From Diospyros lotus (lineage: Eukaryota > Streptophyta > Magnoliopsida > Ericales > Ebenaceae): 64,000 bases of DNA. The stretch spans positions 29,111,310-29,175,309 of the forward strand of contig NC_068352.1 of the NCBI RefSeq assembly GCF_014633365.1, read 5' to 3'. The notes under the pieces are model-generated. The model searched no databases, had not been told where the DNA came from, and saw only the letters and a program-made list of their open reading frames with translations. Shown here piece after piece: positions 25,051 through 38,120 of this stretch (its first letter is position 1; each line of letters begins with the position of its first letter). A program made the translations under genes and the position numbers.

Positions 25051-27153
25051 TGTAAGCACCCCCGCCCGGATATCCCAACCACCCGGTCTATCCAAACGAA
25101 AGCGCTTACGTAAGGGAAGATAAACAAATACAAGACAAAATGCCCTGACATGCATTCATAAAAGAAATGCCACAGCGGAAGCAAAATGAAATACATGCAT
25201 GTCCGCAGGTACCCCGCTGGGACAGCGGTCAAGGAGTATATATAAAAAGATACAGACACCTGTGCCAACAATAGGAGGTACAAATGACAACCTGGCACAG
25301 TCAAAAATAAAAGACAGCGACTCTAGCAAAACATCAGAGATGACGGGGGCAGCTAACTGTACACCTTACCAACGCGGCCGGCTGCTAAATGGAACGATCC
25401 TCGCCCTCGGCCTTTGCTTTACCCTTACCTGGAATGATGGAAAGCAAGGTGAGTCGCAAGACTCAGCAAGTTTATAAGAAATGAAAGGCTATAAATAAAA
25501 GAAGAGACCATCCCAAACACAGCCCCACAAGTACACACAAGTCATGAGACGCTACAACACAACAGTGCAGTATAGTGAAAGCACATACCGGTCCTTGGGG
25601 CCCACACAAGACACCTGGCACCCAAGTCCCATACCAACCTGCCGCTGCCCTGGAAGGCAACAATATCCTCAACAAACCTGTGCGCACTGTCCCGGGGCGG
25701 TACTCCCGTCACCCGTATCCACGTTGGTACTCCCGACAACCGAGCCATAGGCTCCCTCAAAACGGTACTCCCGTCCGAGAACTAAATACTATCAGTAGCC
25801 ATGCAATGCACATAAAATGTAATGGCGTAGTGAGCATCAACGTGATACCAGGCGCCCATACATCCAAGCATCAGGCCATGCTCCGCCCATATAGTAAGCC
25901 ACACACGATGCATATGCCCGTGCTGGATGCATTATAATCAAGCTAAAATGCCCGTGACCAAGCATAACCAAATCATGTTAATCCCAACATGCAGTCCGTA
26001 CCCATGTGCACATCAAGCCATGCAACGAGAATAAAATATAAGCAGGCATGCTATAATCACATAACGGCTAAGCAAGTTAGCAGTGCCCGGCACCGGTCAA
26101 TGGTCAGTGGGTAGGAGAGACTCGCCGGCGGCCTAAGGTAGACCGTACGACAGTCACTCCGTCACCGAACCGTCGATCCCAGCCCCCACTGCACAACCGC
26201 TTCAGCCAAAAAATAACCAAAAATCCAATTAATACCCGAACCGCTAAGAACCTAGCCCCGGGTGAGTACGGCATCATTCCCAACAGGCAGGGGGTGGCAC
26301 AAACCCCCGTAGGCAACCAACGAATAAAACCCACGAGATCCATTTAATAAATTAAATCTTAAACTAACCGTTTAAAAACTTCATAATTAATTAATGGCCG
26401 AAACAAACGAAGGGAGGCCCAATAAATCGCCAACGACAGAAACGACGAGATAGGTAAGAAGAACTTGCCTTATCAGAGATATCCTTAGGCTCGTTTGGTC
26501 CAAAAGTAGTAAAAATTATACAAACTGCAATATCCCAATTATTTGCCAAAATTAATAAAATTGGACGCAAAACGAAATTCTGACCGTACAAAATATTAAT
26601 CACTAGCTGCTCTACATACCTGGATAATTAAATCGCGGATTAAACCTAATTTAATCCAATTTTTCAGCACCCAAAATCTCCCAATTCACGTCGCTGTTCT
26701 TCCCGATTTCCTCCGCTGCTGCCGACTAATTGCTCCAATAGCCTGTTTAATTGGCTGATTAGAGACGTTAAATTAAGAGGGAAATGCTTGGAGGAGAGGC
26801 AGCCACGTTGCTGCCCCAATTTCTTCTAATACGGCGCCGTTGGCGCTTCTCAATTACTGAAAACAAAATGATTTTTTTGCCATAAGTCAGCAAACAGCAA
26901 GGCATCACTTTAAACCTATATATTCACTTGAGCTAGCTAATTTAACACCTCAGCACTCACGCTACTCCCTTAGTCTTAGGGTTATTAATAAATAATTTAT
27001 TATTCTTATGTTTATTAATATTATGATTCTTATACTTAATAGTATTATTATTAATATCAACTAAATATATATATATATATGAATGACTACTTTAAATTAA
27101 ATTAATGCAATAAACTAGTAACTCAATTAAATTACGATTTATGGGTCGTTACA
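25051..27153 (-). repeat. 5' LTR of the Tekay-like element (right end)
   Basis: 2103 bp, colinear with the left LTR without indels. Five C/T or G/A differences were seen in the segments corresponding to the CGGTACTCCCG cluster, GCAATGGCG, CAGCCCGTAC and CAGTGCCTGGC. As the 5' LTR it should hold the element's promoter, firing leftwards. Confidence 0.95.
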
Positions 27154-27158
27154 TAAAT

Positions 27159-30100
27159 ACTCATTCCCTACAACTAAGCGAGTAGCTTAATTATAAGAGG
27201 ATTAAGAAATATTAATTACATTGCAAGACTAAGGTAATGAATGAAATTAAGAGGCTAGATATGGATTAGAAAACTAAATACATTTTTAAATTTAAGAAAA
27301 ATGTTAAATTTTAATTGCATTAAATATTAAATATTAAAATTAACTAATAAAATATTAACAAGAATTTAAGAACCCATTAAATTTCTTAAGGTTTTGTCTT
27401 TAAAAAAAATTAATTTGTGAATAATACAAAGTATTTGGAAAAATCTTCTTTCAAGTCATCTAGTATAAATAATATTTTAATATAATATCATGATACATTG
27501 CATATTAACTGAATAATTAAATTATTTGTTACATTAATGTACTTTATCTAATTTTTGAACTTATTCAAGTAAGAGGTAAATAATTTTTAATAAAGTTTAT
27601 AATTTTTTCTGTGAAAAAATAAGGACAAGGTTAACAAAATTTCTTTTGCAAATTTATTCTACTTACATTTTCTTATTTATCAGATAATAATATATAATTT
27701 TAATCCTTAAGAAAAAAGTAAATACCAGTAGGAAGATTAGTTAAATTTATCTTAATTTAACATTTTCTTTGAAAACTTCTTTTATTACCTTGACCACAGG
27801 ATTTTTGGAAACATGATTATGGATTTGAGGTTGATTTTCTCTTAAAAAAGCTTGTTCCTAAGTGTAATCTATTAAAAAATAATTTTGTTGTTACCCAAAT
27901 ATATAAAAAATTAATTATAGTTGCAAGAGAGTCTTTTAAAATTTTCAAAAAAGGCTTATAAAATGATAAACAGTTAGAGGGCACCGGGTGTCTCTCACGT
28001 TAGTCCTCTGATATTTAAGTCAACTCATCAAAAATTAGAAAAGTATGCAATATTTGTAAAAGAAATATAATTTTAGTAGAATTTCTTTTGTACGTAAAAC
28101 GGAAGGATCACTCGCTATGTATAGAGATGGTAATTGATAGATAACAGAGTTTTCAGTTCTTTTAAGTTTGAAATTGTCATTGTTAGTTCTAATGTATGGG
28201 TGACCCCTGAGAAGTGCTTGTATTATATAATTTTTTTAAAATTTTCAAAGTATAGGTCAAGTGGTTGGGTCACGATAAGTTGAGATTCGTACCAGTAAAT
28301 CATATATTCGATTCCTTATTCTATGTAGTGAGACAAACTCTTTAGTTATGATTTATCTCCTATACTAAAATAGAGCACGAAAAATGAGAGATAACATAAT
28401 GACAATAATCCTAAGATTAGTTAAGTTAACTCAATTGAGATTTCGTTAAGACAGTCATAGGAGACAAACCAATCTTAGAAAGTCCGCCCTTAAATTAGAA
28501 AGGGTCTCTAGACCTTTATAACTTTCCCTTTTATTTTTCAGGCTTCTTTATTTTATTTTATTTTTCTTTAAATTTCTTATTTCTTAGACAGCCTTATGGA
28601 AGTGTACCATGAACTACAATATATCAAATTATTTTTTGTTTAAAAGTATATATTCTTAAAATTATAATTAATTATTTTTCTTCATATTTTGTGAATTTTC
28701 TATTACTTTTCTTTAATTGATGTCTCTCTCTCTCCTTCTCTCTCTTGTATTTTTCATTCTTTAATTAATTCAAAGTCTTCAAGACGTACAAACGAAACAT
28801 ATACTCTATCAAAAATAAAACATTATTATTAATAGTCTTTCTTAAAGTTATTTTTTATATTAATAAAAATCATTTTAGTTTATATCATTATTTTTCTTTT
28901 AGTGGTCGTAACTTTTCATTTTTATTTACTATAAACTCGTTCATACGTTATATATTTAAGAAAAAGATAATTTTGAAAAAGTTTTTTAAATATTAGAGTT
29001 TACCTGTAATGTTTGCAAACTTGGAGGGAACAATTATCTTCCAATTAATGCGTGAAATCACTAATAATAAAAAAAATAAAAATTGCAAAAACTAACCATA
29101 TTTAAAAAAAAAGAAATCATTTTTAACTACTTTTAAAAAAAAAAAAATTCAATAACTCAAACAAATTAATTGCATTTTATAGTCACTTTATCATTTTTGA
29201 CCCTATCAACTAAATTTGCAAATCTGCCATTTTATTTAAGTTTTAAGTTAGCTAGTTTTGACCTTGTTACATTTTCAGTTTAAATACATCTCTTGAAAAA
29301 AAGAATAATTTTAGAGTGTAATTAGTTTATTTAAGTAGATAGACTGTAATTAGTTTGTTTTAGTTGAAAATATATTTTTTTTCAAAAAAATGGTTAAAAA
29401 CGATTATGTGCATTTGTTTTGGGTTAATTATCAAAATCCGACTTTGTGTGCATAATAAAATCCGATTTGGTTAGTGGTTAGAGGTTTGAGAATTGTTCTT
29501 AGTTGGTTGTTAACCCACAATAATAAAAAAAAATCATAAAAGTAACACTTATATATAAGAAAATAAATAAATTAATCTTATTTCAAAACTCTTAATTGTT
29601 GTTTTTATAAATTAATAATGTTTTAAAGTTTGTTTTTAAAACTATTATACGAGTCTGAACCACGTGATATTTTGAATAAGGTCTTCTATATTGAAAAAGT
29701 TAGGGCATTATCATGTCTTTTTTATTCATGTGTTTATGTTACATAATTTTGATCTGCCCTGCCATCCATAAAAACGTGTAATTTTATGATTATATATTAC
29801 TCAAAAATAAAACTAGGATTAGACAATTTTTATACACGTGACACATGCATGACTTGTGGAGGTCAATTGTGACCCTATGCTTCAAGTTCTATTTAAGTTG
29901 TCAATTGTGACCGTCGTTGCCTACAACTTTATTCCTACATCAAGTGACAATTATAAAAAGGAATCACGAAGAAACAAACTTACAAACATATGTGCAGACA
30001 TTAGAGAGAGAGAATAAAACTAAGACATAATCTTTTGATTTAACAAAAACATTATTATCATTATTATTATTTTTTTTATCATTATTATAATTATTAGTAT

Positions 30101-30464
30101 TTGGTGCACGTGTTCAACTTTCTCGTCTTTTTCAAATTTCCACGACGTATGCTAAAGGGTTGAAAATTTGATTTTCTACAGCAAATATTCCAATAATATT
30201 ATGTTGAAGTTATCTGCAAGAAAAACGAGAAAAGTATTGGGTGTGGGTCCGTTTAATGGGGATTTTTTAGTTTTTTATTTTTTGTTCCTTTAATTAATTA
30301 TAATAACATTGTTGTTAGCAAGATATAATAATAAATTTTTTTATGTGAGAGTATGTCTTGAGAAGTTTTACAAGTGATTAATCTGTGAGTGACTTGTAAG
30401 GAAAATAACCAGTTAATGGTACAAGTGAGACCCTCTGATATTTAAGTTAATGTCTTGTTAAAAT
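27159..30464. other. unit 2 spacer, right of the chromovirus
   Basis: AT-rich and closely colinear with 40020-43495 of unit 3. No gene is seen. G-box cores: CCACGTGA near 29660 and ACACGTGAC near 29833. A tRNA-like SINE candidate is listed separately. (CT)n and polyT runs are frequent. Confidence 0.55.
28249..28400 (+). mobile_element. possible tRNA-derived SINE fragment, unit 2
   Basis: GGTCAAGTGGTTGGG resembles a Pol III box A, and ATTCGATTCC about 50 bp downstream resembles box B. This is the spacing seen in tRNA-derived SINEs. A matching copy is at about 41106 in unit 3. No clear 3' tail or target duplications were found; chance similarity is possible. Confidence 0.33.
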
Positions 30465-31130
30465 AAGCTTGCAATCAAGCTAAGTTGAGCTTTGTAAAGC
30501 TCGACAAACCTAAGCTTAGGGTTGAGCTCAGTTAATATGAACCGAGCTTGAGGTCAGCTCATCAATTTGGTTGAAAAGCTGAGCTCGACTCACAACTAAT
30601 AAAAGAAGAGACTATATAGAGGCGATAACAGAGGGTTGAGTGTGTAGCAACAATGAAAGGTGAGGTAAAAGGCAAGGTGGTGGCAAGCGAAATGTAGTGA
30701 ATGGAAGTTGAACAAGCAAATGTAGATTGCTGGAGAAGAAGATGAGCATGCAACGAAGGGAAGGGGAGAGAGAGGAATAGGCAAAAGTAAGTTTCTTGAC
30801 CTCACTAAATCTAATGAATGATATAATGATGATATGTATGTACATGTACATATGTTAAATAATATATTTATAAATTTATGAATAAATTTGTTAATGTATT
30901 TATAGATGAGACTGTTTTCACGAGCTAATAGCGAACTTTTAATTGGGCATGCTCACGAGTTTCTAATTGAATCAGCTCGCAAGCTAACAAACCAAGCTTT
31001 ACAAATCGAGTTCCAAAGTTAGACTCAAGTTCAACTCGTTTATCTTGACAAATGAATTCAAACGAATTTTTATTGAATTGAGCATTGAGTCGTGCTCACG
31101 AACGACTCATCTCATTTGCGATCCTATGCC
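30465..31130. repeat. GAGCTCGA-rich foldback-like element, unit 2 copy
   Basis: This copy corresponds to 11380-12080. The left end has GCTCGACAAACC and GAGCTCAG; the right end has ACTCAAGTTCAACTCG and GAGTCGTGCTCACG. It ends just before the solo LTR. Confidence 0.35.
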
Positions 31131-31155
31131 ACAAGTATAGAAAGCAAAGTTATAT

Positions 31156-34120
31156 TGTAATACCCCAAATCTTCATAAAATTGCCATGTAATTTAGATGG
31201 GTTAAAAATACCGAAAAACGACTTGATGGTAAAAATAAATCGCCGAATCGACAGCAGGGAATGTCCCGAGGCTCAGATTTCAAAGGAAAATAATATATCA
31301 TTGTTAAGCCTCCCGAGATAGGATTTTTAGTATCAAAAGAAATCGGATCGAAGTTAATTTTCGATACAGCTTCAATTCGGGCTAAAAATTGAATTGTCGA
31401 TAGAGAATGCTTCGGAATTTAGATGTTAAAAAAAAAAGGATATATTAGATTATAGTTGTTTTAATAAAATATATTATGGTGTATCATGTTAAAAAAAAAA
31501 AAAACCCAGAATTTGCAGCGTGAGGCATGGCCGTCACACCTGCCGCCGTTGCTGTCAAATCAGCAACCAGGGCATGGCCGAGCCTGGCATGGACGTGGGG
31601 GTGGTCTCTAGCTCACGTTACCCCTTGTGATTGGTTGAGAGAGGCTTGAATTTAGCTATAAATAGCCGAGTTTTGGTTAAGGATTTCCATCAAAGTTCAT
31701 AGGCTTAGATTGAGAGTTTGAGAATGAATTGGAGCGTTTTGATAAGGGGTTTTTGTTCCCTAGATTGTGAGAAGCAATTTTGGAGATTTTGAGAGTTTTT
31801 GGAAATAAGGGGTGTTTTCGCATTTAGCCGCATATATATATATATATATATAAATATCGAGTGAAGGTTGAAATTGGCTTGTAGAGTGAACGATCGAAGG
31901 ATCTAATAAGGGCTTTTGGTCGCGAGGCTATGGGCAGCTAATCTGAAAAGTTTCGTATCAATCGGAGTTCGATTTAGAGGTCAATTTGGTTTGTCGGAGT
32001 TCGGCAGTGGCGACTTGGGCGGCTTGTTTTCGACCAAATTAGAAGGCTTCCGGTGGTTTTTTCTGACCAAGAGGGGTACCATTGGGATCGACTAAGGGAG
32101 AGGAGTAGCGTGGTGTCATCATTTCGATTTTCCAGTGTGCCGGCGCCGGAGAAGATGACCAGAGATAATTTTTGTATTTTTTTAATATTGAAAATATAAG
32201 AAATTCGAGAAAAATAGAATTAAAGGAAATAAAATTCTGGAAAAATATTCAAAAACTCGAGGAAAAGGAATAGTTTATTTTGATGAATTTTTATCTTGAA
32301 AATTTCTTGAGGAGATAATTATTTTGGATTTTTGAAAGGAAACATAAATAGAAAATAAATATGAGGGATTTTTAGAAAATTCTGAGAAAATTCCAGAAGG
32401 ATAAGGAATTTATTTTATGAGTTTTAGTGATTTTTTATGGAGGATATTCGAGGTAAGTTAAGGAGAAATAAATTTTCTCAAGGAAAAGTAATTAGGGAAA
32501 TTTGAGAAAATAGGAGAAAAATATGAAAAATTTCCAGAAATTTCCAGAGGATTATAAATATTTTTTTATTAATTTTTGTGGAGAAAAATTTGGAAAAATT
32601 CTTGAAGAGGTATTTACTTGAAATTATCAAGAGAAAAATAGGAAGAAATTAGAGAAAAATTATGAAAAAATTTGAAAAATAGATATTGATTTTCCTTTGA
32701 ATGAATATGATGTCTAGGGTATAGTTGAGGCTCGAGGTTGAGCTATAGTACGATTCACACGAGAATTGAGGCAGTGCACGAGGATCGAGGCAATCCGAAT
32801 ATGTTCAGGGTGAGTGGTTCTACCGAAAAAATTTGTTTGTGGCATGTGAATGGTTTCATGTGAGTTGTTCAATCCAATTCTTGTGCATATTCTTGTTACT
32901 GTTGATCACTTTTGATTTATCGTGAGTGGTTGGTTTCGTGCGATGGTTCATCCAAACGATTATTTACACATGCATTGAATTTCGTATGATAAATTGCATA
33001 CATTGAAATGTTGATTTTATGTTATGCATGTTATGATTTTCGGCATTAGCATGTTATGTGTTGTCCATGTGGGATGTGGGTTGTTAACCTGTGACGTGGC
33101 CCTTGAGTGACAACATTTTGGATGCGTGCCGAGGATTAATGCTATGTGGCCCACTTGGGACGGGGTTGAAACGGACTTCACCCTATGGTATTCAAGTGGC
33201 GGGACTGAGAGTGGACACCACCCCGGTTGTTGGCTCAAGTGGCGGGGTTGAGAGTGGACACTACCTCGGTTGTTGGCTCAAGTGGCGGGGCTGAGAGTGG
33301 ACACCACCCCAGGTTCCTTTGAGCAATAGCATTAATACTGAGGTGTCATTGATTTCGGGGATAGTGCTGATGTGATACTCTTGGGGTTAGGGTTGCGTTG
33401 GGTTTTGAAACGCTTTTGAGTAGGAACGTAATGCCTAACAATGATAATGAGGTGATTCTCGGGTTCATATGTCGAGATTCTCTCTCTTAAACAGGATTAT
33501 GTTTGCTAATGGGTTGATGTGGTCGTGTCGCTTTTAGAGAGATTGGATTTTCCTCGAATAGGGCTAAGTGCTATGTGGGATTCTCTTAGGCTGGGACATG
33601 TCAGGATTTGTCGATTTTATATATGATTTTGCATATATTTATGAAAATGTTTTGAACTCTCACTTAAATGATTCATCATCTAATTTGAACTATGTTTCTG
33701 GAATATTCAAACGTTTCAGGTGAAAGCAGTGGCGCCAAGGAAAATGATGTCGTCAATATGTAGCTGTTATGTTTAGTTTTCGTAGATTTTTGTCTATGAT
33801 TACGATGTTCAAAGGTTATGTAATATTTTGATATTTTTATGTAAAACATCAATTTGGTTATTTAACTGTAAAAAAAATTTATCGGTTATATATTATTGAG
33901 GTTTCGATCGTTACTTTTGCTGATGTAATTGTTAATACCTGTCTTAGTCTGTTAATTTTTAAATTTTGATATGTTGAGAAGGTATAATCGGGATTGTTGG
34001 GAAATGATTATGATGAGAGTATGTATATCGAGGAACTTATGTTGTGTGTATGATGTTGAAAAAAAAAAATATTCTAAAAATCTCGAGATAATGCGCGTTC
34101 TGGGAAAACGGGGCGTTACA
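31156..34120 (+). mobile_element. solo LTR, unit 2 copy
   Basis: 2965 bp running from TGTAATACCCC to GGGGCGTTACA, with near-palindromic LTR ends and a perfect 5-bp target duplication tatat (31151-31155 and 34121-34125). No internal retrotransposon domain is present, so it is an LTR left by LTR-LTR recombination. It is absent at the matching site of unit 1. Inside are a (TA)n run near 31832-31852 and a 43-bp minisatellite. It points the same way as ACO2 and ends 1.8 kb before that gene's start codon, so it could influence expression; that is inference. Confidence 0.88.
33193..33311 (+). repeat. 43-bp minisatellite, 2.8 copies
   Basis: Units at 33193-33235, 33236-33278 and a partial third from 33279, each with a CAAGTGGCGGG...GAGAGTGGACAC core. 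The unit 3 LTR has a single copy at about 46223-46255. Copy number therefore changed after the units duplicated. Confidence 0.85.
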
Positions 34121-34125
34121 TATAT

Positions 34126-35794
34126 CTTGAGCAAAGTAATGAGTATACCCTTTGCTGGAAGAATCGTTTCTTATTTATAAAAGGAAGAAGACAGACAAAT
34201 GGAGTAAAACCACAATCTTTGATGGATATTTCAGGCTCTCTTTTGGATTTATGAGCGAACACATTGGGGGTAGAATTGAATTGCAAGAGCTTTCCAAATA
34301 GTTGTTACTAAGTGACTCAAGAATTCTCGGGAGGGTCTCTCAAAGGTATTAAGAGAGACTTCCAAGTGAGGTCGCTCGATCTCGACTTCAGCCACTCATG
34401 CTGATGTCATTTAGTCTTTTGCAAGTCTCTCACTAGTTTCTTGTAAGTCTATCACTAGCAAGTCTTACACGAGTCTAAGGAAATGAAAATGACATGATAG
34501 TAACATTTTAATGTCTAACCAAATGAAAGAAAGGATGATCAAATTTATTAAGTGTTTTGGGGGTATGGCATTGGGCTTTGAGAAGATTCAGCCGACATTA
34601 TCGACACCAAACAAGAACATAAATATTTGATTTGGGCATTGAAAACCTTGAATCGTCAAGAACATATAACTCTTCAAATGCACTTATCCGAATTGTTAAG
34701 CAGAAGGAGATATAAAATACTGGAAATCGCGATTTTCATATGTTAAATTATTTACTACTCAAACCTTCAATTGGAAATTTAATTCTATCTGTGCTAAACA
34801 TCAACAAAGTTAGAGGCTGCCACGACTCTTATAAATTAGCCAATACATGCTTATCAGATGAGGGAAAAATCAATAATCACGAGCTTAATGTTTGATTGTT
34901 TAAACAGTGTCAAAGATGAATGTTTTTCTTAGTTGCGTCTAAAATGTGTTTTAAGAGCACATTTGACAAAAAATGTTATTTCAACATCCGCATTTTTATT
35001 TAACCAAAAAAATTGTCATTAATATAAGAGACTTTTTATTTTATGAGAAAAAAAAAAAAACTCGAAACTATTTGACTTTTTTTTACCATAATCGAACAAA
35101 TTTACTATTACTATCAAGAATTACCCTTTTAAGTTCTTATTACATAACCAATCGATTTAATTGCAAATATTTCACCATGCACCTATAACCTTATTATATG
35201 GAAAGTGAAATCCTTTTCACCACTAGTTTAGTACTTTCAAGCAACTTAAACTTTGTAAAAATTGTGTTTGTAATCATGGCTACTACAATTTATACCCACA
35301 TGGGTAAAAGCAATGAGCCTGCCAATCAGTCAAAGTCTCTCCGAGAAACTTCAAAGATCATATGTAACTTAAATTTGCATGCCTAATTGGGAAGAAGAGA
35401 AACAGCAATGGAATTTCCCATGGGTTCTTCTCTCGCAAAACAATAATTAAGATGGCACATGAATGGATAATAGTAAGCAGCCAATCAAGTTATGGTCAAG
35501 AAGGCAAAAATAAGGTCCAATTGGTTCCACCATATTGGAGGAGAGATGGTCTAACAAGGCACAACGAGTCTTTGGCCGTGGAGTTGGACCAAACGTCCAC
35601 TCCGTGGGTCCTCATATATACAACCGCACTTGTCTTATTCAAATTAGGAAAACGGTATTTTCGCCGAATTTACGCGCAGATCATATCACCAGAATGATAT
35701 TTTCTATACAATTTCGCTTCTAGCACTATTTTCTTCCCAACCTGGCACAGTACCATTATTTCTTCACCCTTCATGTTATTATTCAGGTCACTTC
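34126..35794 (+). promoter_or_regulatory. ACO2 upstream region
   Basis: From 34126 to about 34800 it follows unit 3. From about 34940 to the gene it follows unit 1 with only scattered substitutions. The proximal 700 bp shares CCAATCAGTCAAAG and ACCAATCGATT motifs with ACO1. No coding sequence is seen. Confidence 0.5.
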
Positions 35795-35801
35795 TATAAA
35801 T
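35795..35801 (+). promoter_or_regulatory. TATA box of ACO2
   Basis: TATAAAT is 117 bp upstream of the start codon, in the same surrounding sequence as ACO1. Confidence 0.75.
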
Positions 35802-35890
35802 AGCACACCCAATATCTCCATATTTCACACACCAATAGCAAACAATAACTTAGCAAAGAATCATATCATATACTGAGTGCTTGTGAGTGA

Positions 35891-37405
<1,515 letters not shown>

Positions 37406-37700
37406 AAGAGTCAATCCATATATATAGAAGAAAGGGATGTTTGTTTGGGTTGGAAAGGGTGGATGGGGTTTGAGGGTGGGTCATGCAATTTGGCATGATA
37501 TGGATAATTTGTAGTGTGACACATGTTATTTGTAATGATTCGTTAAAGTTATCTATTATATTAAAAGTTGATTATAAACATAATTCAGTTCACTATTCAT
37601 TCCCTTTAGTCTTTGCTTTTCCTTTTAACAAAGTTGCAGTGAATAAAGGAAGAACAATCTTCTCATTTTCCCCATAAGTTAACAGAGAAAATAATCTTAA
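37406..37700 (+). other. ACO2 3' flank up to the unit junction
   Basis: The same segment as after ACO1 but with private changes: CATATATATAG in place of CATATAAAAG, GCATGATATGG, a shorter TGTGACACATG, and ATTCG for ATTCA. It is the odd one out among the three flanks. Confidence 0.6.
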
Positions 37701-38120
37701 ACCGGCAGTAGTATTCGAGGTTTCTAGAAAAGCCTCTGGCAGGTCTGATTCCGGCGCCGGAGACAGAATCAGATGGGCCTCCTGTGGGGAGAGCCTCTTC
37801 CGTGATGAACCTCGCGGCGGCTCTGGCTGCTAAGCGCGACCTCGCCAAGGCGGCGAAGGGTCTGATGCCGCTGAGGGCGTTGAAGCGGCTGGCGGAGGAA
37901 ACGGACGGCCAGGATCAGAAGAGGAGGAATATAGACGGTGGAGATGGGGGGGGGGGCAGTAGATGCGGTGTGCTGTGTGCGCATTGAGAGGAATAAAGGT
38001 ATGGCTTTTATCCCCTGCGGGGATACCTACTGCAGGGTGTGTTCTCGGGAGCTATGGTTGAATAGTGGGTCTTGTCTACTTTGCAACCGTGCGATCTCCC
38101 AAATCCTTGATATCTTTTAG
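37701..38120 (+). pseudogene. 5'-truncated RING gene copy, psi-RING 2
   Basis: It joins ACO2 flank at the same RING position as psi-RING 1. A run of 11 G near 37956-37966 shifts the frame and the codon after CVRI is TGA, so no full RING can be made. The C-terminal ligands CRVC and CLLC remain, but the His is Asp (CGDTYC) and the second Cys is Arg. The shared C-to-R and H-to-D changes show that psi-RING 1 and 2 had a common, already broken ancestor. Confidence 0.87.

Larger units (their letters stand above)
18090..27153 (-). mobile_element. full-length Ty3/gypsy chromovirus, Tekay-like
   Basis: A 9.06-kb element in minus orientation with a 5-bp target duplication taaat (18085-18089 and 27154-27158). 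LTRs of 2103 bp each (TG...CA) enclose gag-pol. The primer-binding site matches initiator tRNA-Met, and a polypurine tract adjoins the left LTR. Order is gag, protease, reverse transcriptase, RNase H, integrase, chromodomain, which defines a chromovirus; long LTRs and the C-terminal domain suit the Tekay (Del) lineage. By eye the two LTRs differ at only five positions, all transitions, so insertion is recent. The pre-insertion site survives in unit 3 at 40015-40019. The element carries a frameshift and a changed protease site. Confidence 0.96.

Noticed and set aside
31156..34120. A complete LTR retrotransposon at the solo LTR site
   Set aside because: Only one LTR with its target duplication is present, with no PBS, PPT or coding domain inside.
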